In this document: piece after piece, positions 55,588-64,000 of the stretch
Layout: every line of letters starts with the position of its first letter
Numbering within the stretch: position 1 is the first letter of the stretch
Assembly: GCA_002633025.1 (NCBI GenBank)
Contig: NMRB01000125.1
Coordinates: 1 to 64,000 of the forward strand
Origin: Notospermus geniculatus
Taxonomy: Eukaryota; Nemertea; Pilidiophora; Heteronemertea; Lineidae
DNA length: 64,000 nt
Reading direction: 5' to 3'
The notes under the pieces: generated by a model
The model's database searches: none
What the model saw: only the letters and a program-made list of their open reading frames with translations
Told to the model about the DNA's origin: nothing
Translations under genes and position numbers: made by a program

Positions 55588-56949
55588 AAAATACAAAGGG
55601 AAAATTTGCATTAACTACTGAAAAAATACAGGATCATGTTACAGAGAGGCAATCATTCATTGAGTAATGTCAATTTCCAGTTTCATTTTACAACTTTACT
55701 TTTCGGGGAAGATATAGCGAAGACGTTCCCCGCTAAATACAGCGGCAGATGTCGATTTCATTCTTCTCATATGAAACTCCTGTTCTTCCTTGTCATTGGA
55801 TACCCTGTGAAGTCAAAGTATTATTGCATCCTCTTCAAAAGCGTGCTTCCAATATTTGATTTTCATTCAGTCAGGATTTTCCTTTCAATTGAAAAGGCTT
55901 ATCTCGGGTTTGACGAAGACCCGAAACTGCTGTACATTTCTTGTAGCAAATGTATGGCATGGCATGTTCATGTCAATGTTAATCTACGCTTCTCGAAACT
56001 ATCCAGTATATTCTGTTACAAGTTGCATCTGCGCTAGAGCCAAATTCCTTTACATGACAATCTCCTGTCATGGTTCTTTAAGAAAAAGATCTTCCCACGA
56101 AATTGTAAATGGCTGTGGAAATGGCACAATAATGGCATTTTCAATTGGCAGGATCTGTGGACTCGGTTGTCATCAATTGTCCCCAGCTGTTCAAAAAGAA
56201 ATTTTTCCCATGCATGAAAAACCATTTCTGAAACTTTCAACTACTTTTTGTTTCTCAAGTGCAGCATCCGCTTCAATAGCTTCCGTATAGTCATGTTTGT
56301 CCTGTCTCTGACTTCAGAAGTTTGAGAAGCTGAGATTGGTTAATTATCTAATTAGCCAATTATATGGCAATTATTTTACATATGCGTAACTATGTAATTA
56401 ATGTCCATGTATATCTAAGAGTTCATCCTTACTTAGAATACATTTGGATTTTTTTTCTCCAATTTTGTATACTTGTTTGAGTAATCTGTCCTTACGATTG
56501 TGAAAAAATATTTAGTGTCATTGTCATTTGGCTGTTTTTTCTTTCAAAAAGAACAAAACTCCATGTTTACACTGATTTCTGCACTGTCATATCTAGGTCA
56601 GTGAAGAGTGACATCATCTCTTTTTCAGACAAACTTGTCAGAAGCCGGTGGTCCCCACCCTCAGGTTGTAGGCCAAATCCACTTCAGTGATTGTTTGCCC
56701 GTATAATAAATCTATTGCAAACATGTGTAGACCCATGATTCATCCCATTATCACCATGGGTGGAGCTCAGGACATTTGCCTTTTTCCCTCGGAACACCTG
56801 GTGTTGTGACTGATGTCAGAGTGTTCTCAAGATGACTCTTGCACCTCGTAGGGGGCAACCCATGGTGCACATTTTCATGCAAAGCCCAGCAAGTCCTGAT
56901 CAAGAACATTGATTATAACCCAAATTTTTAGCCAAGCCCTCCATTTATA
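55588..56949. other. Upstream of the LRR receptor, no gene seen
   Basis: Presumed 5' intron or promoter region of the receptor. Frames of about 100-140 codons on the plus strand are not preceded by splice sites and have no recognisable domain. Confidence 0.45.
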
Positions 56950-57238
56950 CCGTAACTTCCATTCTAAGAGGTCGGAGGCCCAGTGTAGAATCTAATTCCC
57001 CCCTTTCCTACTGTCTCAGCCCATAAAGGCCTGATTGGCTTTTATGAATGGATCTTGACTGACAGGCTTTGGGTGATAGGCTTGGTGAGTAACAAACCTC
57101 ACTTGCACATTGGTCTGTGACCTCTTAGAGAGGAAGTTACGGTACTACTTGCATATTGGTCTGTGACCTCTTAGAGAGAGAGGAAGTTACGGTACTACTT
57201 GCATATTGGTCTGTGACCTCTTAGAGAGGAAGTTACGG
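56950..57238. mobile_element. MITE with CCGTAACTTCC ends and a triplicated right end
   Basis: The ends are CCGTAACTTCC (56950) and GGAAGTTACGG (to 57238), flanked by TA on both sides (56948-56949, 57239-57240). AAGAGGTC at left pairs with GACCTCTTAGAG at right. The right-terminal unit of 46-50 bp is present three times in tandem. It has the same style of end and target as the pogo-type elements at 1410 and 14031. Confidence 0.75.
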
Positions 57239-57240
57239 TA
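57101..57240. repeat. Three tandem copies of a 46-50 bp unit
   Basis: The unit is CTTGCA(C/T)ATTGGTCTGTGAC then CTCTTAGAGAGGAAGTTACG and GTACTA. The middle copy has an extra GAGA. It forms the right end of the surrounding MITE. Confidence 0.9.
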
Positions 57241-57635
57241 CTATGTCAGTCCAATGGGGAGAAATGGTGTTGTAGTCAAGTCAGTGCACCACTAAATATT
57301 CTGTCAGTGGCAGTCGCTACTTCAAATCAGGCAAATGTGGGGAATCAGTGAGTGTTTCTGATCGGTTCTTAGCTCTTCCTTGATCATCGCCAAGGATCTA
57401 TATCCTATCATCCTAAACACCTGTCAAGAACAAGTGGACCTAAAATATTTATACATGAAGTGTTCTCACATCAGATGCAATTGTCTGGACTGATTGGTCA
57501 TTTCCCTTTATCGCTAGACGACCGATCAGAGGAATGAGCAACGCTCATGCCGTAGATCGAGTGTGGTTATCCAGGATTGAAAAAGGGGGAGCAGTGAATC
57601 AGTGAAAGTAATGAAGTAGTGAATCCATTTTCTGA

Positions 57636-58085
57636 CTTGAAATAACCAAAACAACAAGTGAATCCAATTCCTGGTTTCAAGAAAGGACTTGAAATAACCA
57701 AAACAAGTGAATCCAATTTCATTCTACAAAAGAAGACTTATGAAATAACCAAAACAAGTGAATCCAATTGCCCTTGTACAGAGGACTTGAAATAACCAAA
57801 AACAATTGAATCCAATTCCCTTCTTACAGAGGACTTGAAATAAACCAAAACAAATAAATCCAATTCCTTTCTTCCAGCAGAGGACTTGAAATAACCAAAA
57901 CAAGTGAATACAATTCCTAGAGGACTTGAAATAACCAAAACAAGTGAATCCAATTCCTGTATTCTACAGAGAACTTGAAACAATCAAAACAAGTGAATCC
58001 AATTGATTACTTCAACAAAGGACTTGAAATAACCAAAACAAGTGATTCCAATTCGTTTCTTTCAGATGACTTGAAATAACGAAAA
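57636..58085. repeat. Minisatellite, unit 37-50 bp, about ten copies
   Basis: The motif GACTTGAAATAACCAAAACA then AGTGAATCCAATTCC is repeated with variable spacers that often contain TTCTACAGAG or TTTCAGAG. Apparent frames here are repeat products. Confidence 0.9.
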
Positions 58086-59390
58086 TGGTATTCCATTTGC
58101 TGCACAGAATTTGAATTCTTTAATTAGACTCAGAGGAGTTGAAGCAGTCAAAATGAATGTTAGATAGGATTCTAGTATGAAGTTTATGGCTGTTGGAATA
58201 AAATATTGTTTGTTTAACTGGGGAAAAATCTGCTTGTTTTGGCAGAAGAGATGAACTTTTTCATGCCTATCCTGTCAGGAATGTGAAAATAAATGTGCCG
58301 AAGGGTACATTGTCAAAAAAGTTGTTATTCAAGAAATGTCTTGGCAAATAGTTGAGCTTCTTGAAGAATGCTCTCTTCTTAACAGTTTCCCTATATCGAA
58401 GTGATGAAGATCCTCTTTGAGGGGAAAACAGGACTTTGCGTTCTCGGAAGATATCAGAGGATCCCAGTATAAGTAAGTGGGCACTGGCATTCATTGCAAT
58501 CCACTAAGTACATGAGGTTCTGCTGATTTGATCAATTGTCGAAAAAGCCAGAATCGATGGCGAGAATAGGAAAACCTAATCACGATAATAGAAAAGAGGC
58601 TCGGGTTCCACTTTTTTGATAGTGTCCGATCCTTTTCGATGGAAAAATGCCGAATGGGAACACAGCGTGACTGTTTTGGCTGTTTTTATGGATGACATGT
58701 TGGGAGAGAGAAGGCCAGCTGCGGATTAAATGCGCATTAAGTTGCGGCTTATTGGAGGGATGTTTTTGTCGACCCGGATTGGTTGGATTGCCCCATGTCA
58801 TCAGGAAGCTGTCGGTGAGAAAATATGGGGTGAATTGATGTGTTGTCAGCAGGAGGAAACAGGAGTGTCCAGAGAGAACCTGCAGTTTCAAAGAGAGTCA
58901 TCCTCTCTATCACATAAAGAATGGGGATGACCAGGCATCGAACTTGATTGAAACATCGATTACACTTCAATTTCATGCTCATTTCATGCATCAACTATGC
59001 ACGAAACAGGCTTTTTTGGTTTGAGCTGTGCCATTGACAGCCCTGCTCAACACTGTGCAGTTGTACAGGCATTTCTCATTGGTCCAAGTGACAACTTGTG
59101 AGCTGGTTTATGTGCAAACCTTGAAATCGGAACAACCTGGCAGTGAAATGTACTGCAGAAATGTACTGCAGAACATCAATCAGAGGTCATTTCTGCTTCA
59201 ATGCTGGCAATTGACTCACTTTTCCTCAACTGTACTTCAGTGACCTAAAACATAGCCATGATATCAATAATAATGCATTTCTGATGAGAAAATTACAGTA
59301 ACAGATGTTAACACATTGTTTGTTTTGAAATCAGTGATGTAAGCGAATCATTGATTGGTTTTGTGGTCGGGATATTGATGCGTACGCGTA
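58086..59390. other. No gene seen
   Basis: Spacer sequence. A doubled AATGTACTGCAG lies near 59146-59170. Confidence 0.4.
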
Positions 59391-59449
59391 ACACAGATGG
59401 TGATGGTATTCGATTGTGTCACAGATGGTGATGGTATTCGATTGTGTCA
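59391..59449. repeat. Two tandem copies of a 30-bp unit
   Basis: CACAGATGGTGATGGTATTC then GATTGTGT occurs twice without differences. Confidence 0.85.
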
Positions 59450-59593
59450 TGATCCCAACGCAATAAGTCAGACTTATTCATGGTAGAGTAGTATGTGTTG
59501 AGTTAAAGGTTGCTCAAGTCCCTCTAAAATATATCGAGAGCCGATGAATGCCAAATACATGTACATGTACATCATTATCAGACAACATTAGGC

Positions 59594-59788
59594 CAATGGG
59601 GATCATAACTGTGATAGAGGGCAGCACAGGTCCTACACAATGGATGCCTTTTGTATGGGAAATTTATGACCTGAATGTCCCTTTCAATGGGGATCCTAGC
59701 TACATTACGATAGAGGGCAGCATATCGAAACCCGGGATGCCTTTTGTGTGGGAAATTGATCAGGACCGGGATGTCAGTTTTATTTCAA
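59594..59788. repeat. Diverged tandem duplication, unit about 105 bp
   Basis: CAATGGGGATC, GATAGAGGGCAGCA, GGATGCCTTTTGT and TGGGAAATT recur in the same order in both halves. Confidence 0.75.
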
Positions 59789-59795
59789 TAGACTT

Positions 59796-59900
59796 AACCA
59801 GTAGTGACACCTATTGAGGCAGTGGGCTAGGCTCCCTATTCAATAGTTTTAACCAGTAGTGACACCTATTGAGGCAGTGGGTTAGGGTTCTCATTCAATG
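59796..59900. repeat. Two tandem copies of a 55-bp unit
   Basis: TAACCAGTAGTGACACCTAT then TGAGGCAGTGGG and TATTCAAT or CATTCAAT is repeated at 59796 and 59851 with few differences. Confidence 0.85.
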
Positions 59901-60055
59901 TTCTGCAGGAGGAAACTGGAGTACCCTGCACTGTAAAATGAGTGCTGCCCTCTCATTATCACGTGATAAGTGGGTCAACAGGGGATTGAACCCGGGCCCT
60001 TAGATGTGCCAGGCACAAATGATTCTGTTATGCCACTCTGGCACTCCTAAGGTCT
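59901..60055 (-). mobile_element. tRNA-derived SINE, minus strand
   Basis: On the minus strand an A-box-like GTGGCATAACAG is followed by a B box GGGTTCAATCCCC at tRNA spacing (about 60040 down to 59980). A tail with ACTCCAGTTTCCTCCTGCAG reaches about 59905. The tail matches that of the SINE at 30100-30482. Confidence 0.72.
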
Positions 60056-60100
60056 CTGTCATGATTCTCAAATCAGAAGACTTGTTGGTGTGGTATTTAC

Positions 60101-60272
60101 CAGGCGTGGATCCAAGGGGGCGCACCTGCCGCATGCCCCCTTTCGGCCAACAAATCTGTAATATCGACCGTGAAATTATGAATTTTGGAGCAAATCATTG
60201 AAATTCACCGCAGATTTCAATGTTTCTAGCAGAGGGTGCCCCCTCTTTCCCGAAGTCCTGGATCCGTCCCTG
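60101..60272. mobile_element. hAT-like MITE with CAGG...GGATCCA ends
   Basis: Left end CAGGCGTGGATCCAAGGGGG and right end (inverse) CAGGGACGGATCCAGGAC enclose a 172-bp element with GGGGGCGCACC / GGTGCCCCC inner arms. The TTTAC flank is seen on both sides, shorter than the 8 bp expected of hAT, so the assignment is tentative. Confidence 0.65.
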
Positions 60273-61139
60273 TTTACTCTGCATATCTGGTTCATACATG
60301 ACTGAAGATCTTTTCTCCGACCATTATCTGTCAATCATTTCGCTGGACAAGTGTAATTGGCATGAGGAATAATACATCTATCTATAGCATCATTCACACA
60401 CCAGCAGAATGTCCACTTGCCCTTTAAAGCGAGCAGTGTGACCCTCAGGGCCCTATCTTCAAGGGATTTTCAGGTTTGCCAACAACAAAGCAGCTTTGGT
60501 ACCGAATGACATGATTCTACATAAAGGGCCACGATATTGTCACTTTTTGTCGACAGCCAGCACCACCGAAGGCGATTGCATCACTCTCCAATGATGTAGT
60601 TTTGCCTTTCGCCGCAGTGTTGGAGAATGTACAAAATACAGTGCATAAGTGGATACACTAGGAACGAGAGTTACTGTACATGGGGCAAGGTTGATAAGTG
60701 GTAGTTTAAAGCGATGTACGCGAGCTCTGCAGTTACTGCACATCGATAGTTCCTCGGGGAAATCCCATGGGGAATCCCCGTGAGATTTTGAAATTTTCCC
60801 GGCGATAAACATTTATTTCGCCCAAATTCATTGAAATAATATTAATGAAAGATTTTTCTTGAACGTTTTAGTGTATATAAAACGTCGGCGAACCCGTAAT
60901 TTGATGATTCAAAGATGCTGGAAATTACACTGAGATCAGTTTCAAGAATCCCGCGAGCAATGAATGAAATTGGGGAGCTATCGCGGGTCGCGATAGCTGA
61001 ACGAGATTTCATTTTCAACTCTCGCGACTACATCGCTTTAACAAAATTGTCACAGAGGTCGCCCTTAACGTGGGCACACAGAATAGAGAAGGAGTATTGT
61101 GCCCCTTTAAACATCTGAGGCTGTAAAGTGTAAGTACTG
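60273..61139. other. No gene seen
   Basis: Unique-looking spacer. A GAGCTATCGCGGG/TCGCGATAGCT fold lies near 60975-61000. Confidence 0.4.
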
Positions 61140-61361
61140 TAAAGCAGGAAAATTTCGCGTGCAGGAAATTTTCGCAAATTTCGCAAGAGTGTATGAGTCG
61201 CGAAAATTTCATGTCGCGAATATAAATACACGCAAGTGATAAATATTGTCCGTGAAAAAAAAACTGAAAAAATGGCAGACACTCGCGAAAATATCCTGCC
61301 GCGAATATGTGTATAATTCTTGATTCGCGAAAATATCCAGCCACGAAATTATCTTGCTTTA
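61140..61361. mobile_element. MITE with TAAAGCAGGA ends and GCGAAAAT repeats
   Basis: TAAAGCAGGAAAATTTCGCG at left and the inverse of TAAAGCAAGATAATTTCGTG at right bracket a core full of CGCGAAAAT(A/T)T motifs in both orientations. Ends coincide with TA. Confidence 0.78.
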
Positions 61362-62004
61362 TGTATACATGATACAGGGTAGATCAGAAAAAATGTCTTC
61401 AGAGCAAAACTTGCACCTGTCAGAGTCAGACCTGTGAGATTCTCCTTCCCAATCCTGTTCATAATATGATAAAGAAATCCATAAGGTTTTATTTTCCTGA
61501 CATAAATATTTTCCAAATCTCACTGTGAACTTTTCGAAAGGCCTTTTATAGGTATACAGACTGATATCCTCTCGTATTTCCTGATATGTCCTCACCTGGC
61601 CAGTGACCCATATTATGAATCACCTGGGGGAGGCCAAATTCTGGACATAAATAACATGTGAATAAGATGACAGTAAACATACTTGGGACATGTCCTGTTT
61701 GGGATTGGTTAGATTGTGTTAGCCAAGAGTTGTTTCTTTATAATCCTTTTCGAATTACATGTATAATATGTCAACTCAAATAGGCAGAGTGTGACTTATA
61801 ACTTATGAAAAGTCAATTGGTGTAGGCTAGGTCTGTAACTTTCTGTTTGGCCTGTTGCATCAATGCTGATTTGAGCTGAGAGATCGCTGGGGTATTTGAG
61901 GTAGATTGATCAGTACCTAATTAGTTCTTCAGGATGTACTGGTTGTAGGGTTACTTGCAATAAATGGAGTTGGCCAACACTTGAACTTCAAACTCCTCTT
62001 ATGA

Positions 62005-62197
62005 AAAGTGGCTCGAAATCTCGAATTTTTGAAGCAAAAAATCAGACTACATGTAATTGCACACAAAATTGAGAAAATAAGGCTCGGAGGCCCCCTTCTT
62101 CTGATGCTTCCCGAGGAGCCCCAATACTTTTTTTCTCAATTTTGTGTGCAGTTGGTCAGATTTTTTGCGTCAAAATTTCGAGATTTCGAGTCACTTT
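62005..62197. mobile_element. Hairpin MITE of about 190 bp
   Basis: AAAGTG(G)CTCGAAATCTCGA and the inverse TCGAGATTTCGAGTCACTTT start long arms of roughly 75 bp (sharing CACACAAAATTGAGAAAA and its inverse). A short GC-rich loop near 62085-62120 itself folds. Confidence 0.82.
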
Positions 62198-63234
62198 GCA
62201 TTACACTTAAGTCAAAGGAATTTATTGTCAAACTTGTGCCTTTTGGTTTTTGAAGGCCTGAAATTTCCATGTTATTGAACATTCTGAAGTAATCGATGGG
62301 TTTCCTGGTACTCACTCCTCCCTACATCACCGCAGCCAGTCGAAGTCCATGTGGACCAAATCATCGATCCTTTCTTTTTAGATTCTGCTCATTTTACATT
62401 TAATCCTATGGGGTGTGAGCCTCAGGAATTTAAAAAAAACACAATCAATGACTGCTCATTATGGCAACTATACATTCCAGTCTTTAGTCTGACACTGTTT
62501 CAGTTTTGTAATTTCATTACAGCACTGATTAAAAATAAAGTCATCACAGCCCTATACAAAATTAAGTGCACTGCACTTCCTTTTGTAAACCGTGATATCA
62601 TCCTTGTCGAAGAAAACAATAGAATTTGAATTTAATTCATATTGCTGTAGGCCTGTTTCAACCATTTATAAGTTGAGTTCCATTGATAGCTTTTTCTGTG
62701 GCCGTGTGGGGGTTAATTAGGTCCAATGGCGACAAATTAATTGGATAATTAGTCTTCTAAATGAGGCAGATTCTTGCCTGATAATGTATGTTAAAATATC
62801 ACATACCAAGGCCTAATTAGCAAAGCACCATTCATGTATGTACAGAGTATACTTTTACTCTGGTAATGTGAACTTTGCGTCCAATGTTTGACTTTGAATC
62901 ATCTGACTTGATGCTGGCTCTGTAGATTGTGTGTGATGAAAAAGTGATCGGTATTAGTATAAGGCCTAGTTGTGTACCAGCTCAAGGAATGTGCAGGCCA
63001 CCCAAATTCCAGGCTTTGTGGCATCCAGAGATTAACCCTGTCTTTCCAGCTGAGTGGGTCACTGTTGGGATGATGGTACATGTATCCTTCAAAATGACAT
63101 GACTTATAGATTATGTCATATCTGAGGAATGTGAGGAATGGATCGTCTATAGAGAGGCAAAGCTTTGACATTGCAGACATTGCTGTTTCCTCCTGGGGAC
63201 TCCTATCCATAGCCTACCAGTTCAGTTTACTGAG
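62198..63234. other. No gene seen
   Basis: Spacer sequence. A 103-codon frame on the minus strand (63210-62899) has no recognisable features or splice sites. Confidence 0.4.
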
Positions 63235-63247
63235 CTGATAACACAAC

Positions 63248-63312
63248 ATCTAGTATACCCTAGTATACCCGACATCTAGTATACCCTAGTATACCCGACA
63301 TCTAGTATACCC
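63248..63312. repeat. Short tandem repeat CTAGTATACC(C)
   Basis: ACATCTAGTATACCCTAGTA then TACCCG is repeated two and a half times. Confidence 0.85.
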
Positions 63313-63364
63313 AAGCAACGCTGAATGGTTGAGTGTCGTCCAGTCCTGATCCTACATGCTAATT

Positions 63365-63482
63365 CCTAGCCCAAGCCCCTAACCCTAACCACAACCCTGA
63401 CCTCAACCCTTGTCACTGACCCCTACCCTAATCCTAAACCTAGTCCTGACCCAACCCGTCACCACTAACCATCCTAACCCTG
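63365..63482. repeat. Degenerate telomere-like C-rich tract
   Basis: CCCTAACCCTAACC-like and (C/A)ACCCTGACC-like hexamers are repeated loosely. At least three exact CCTAACC words occur. It could be an old interstitial telomeric repeat or simple C-rich low complexity. Confidence 0.5.
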
Positions 63483-64000
63483 TAACCTGGCTACACTGGT
63501 TTAGACGACATTTACACATTGTGCCTAAGCAACTCTGTCTTGAAAAAGTGCCATTCTTTTTGGGACACTCTGCATGTATAGCAAAATCCCGGAGCAAAAT
63601 CCATGTGAGACAGGCGGTATAAAACAATCCAATCTGGACATTGGAGAGGTGACCACGAGTGTGAACTCCCATCTGGTGTAACCGTGCAATACGTGTTGGT
63701 TCTTGATTGTCTAAGTTATCGTACACATTGAATTTGCATTTGCATGAAAAAGAAACGGTTTCACTATCTGATCGCATCTGTTGCATGGCTTCGTCATAAG
63801 AGAGAAACATCATAAATAAAGCAAGTTTTCAATGATTAATCTTGCCAGGTGGTTCAATTCAGCCGCTTTCTTTCAATCTACCAGTAAAATATTGAATGAG
63901 GACACTCAAAGATCCAAACATTATTTCCTGTTTTGAATTCCTCTCATCTGCATTACTGCAAGCTTGAAAGGAAACTTGTAAAAAACATTGATATGACAAA

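Noticed and set aside
63403-63813. 136-codon minus-strand frame
   Set aside because: It runs through the telomere-like C-rich tract and contains no recognisable domain or splice sites.

Overview
This window looks like animal nuclear DNA, most likely from a marine invertebrate. The genes have GT-AG introns, the spacers are long, and there are many short DNA transposons, tRNA-derived SINEs and minisatellites. The phylum cannot be fixed from the sequence. A repeat ending GGCCCATGGGCCTCTTGTT and a GTCCGTCCG-rich element remind me of lophotrochozoan (mollusc or brachiopod) genomes, but that is only an impression. The assembly has a 355-base run of N (24607-24961) and single N characters at 1972, 16159, 44506 and 51962. 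Three of these single N's (16159, 44506, 51962) lie exactly at repeat or duplication boundaries.

Layout. At the left edge is the first coding exon of a rhodopsin-family GPCR on the minus strand (443-795). Next come three DNA transposons almost end to end: a complete pogo/Tigger-like element with an open transposase (1410-5135), a 380-bp MITE (5156-5535) and a 1-kb TIR element (5557-6530). A minisatellite-bearing dispersed repeat follows (6780-8100). LCLAT1 (lysocardiolipin acyltransferase 1) is complete on the minus strand in five exons (12870 down to 9868). Diverging from it on the plus strand are nine consecutive exons of the autophagy lipid-transfer protein ATG2 (13719-18992). Both the N-terminal chorein part and the C-terminal two thirds of ATG2 were not found.

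From about 19 to 52 kb I find no confident gene. This stretch holds MITEs, SINEs, hairpins and a 3.5-3.9 kb duplicated block (40658-44158 and 44507-48368). The two copies meet at a single N and differ by clean transposon insertions. One orphan terminal-exon candidate lies at 48879-49063 on the minus strand. A second duplication of about 672 bp (51290-52633) is also joined at a single N. A single-exon LRR-LRRCT-FN3 transmembrane receptor of 867 residues lies on the minus strand (52971-55574). The last 8 kb is intergenic, with minisatellites, a SINE, several MITEs and a degenerate telomere-like tract.

The genes are functionally unrelated (signalling receptor, mitochondrial/ER phospholipid remodelling, autophagosome lipid transfer, cell-surface adhesion). 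I see no operon-like system and no convincing new multi-gene system. The most informative material is the transposon biology: empty and filled insertion sites that can be read directly from the duplicated copies, a group of MITEs that carry the CRE palindrome TGACGTCA, and several elements with CCGTA-type ends and TA target sites. The other point is the odd pattern of conservation inside the 3.5-kb duplication.
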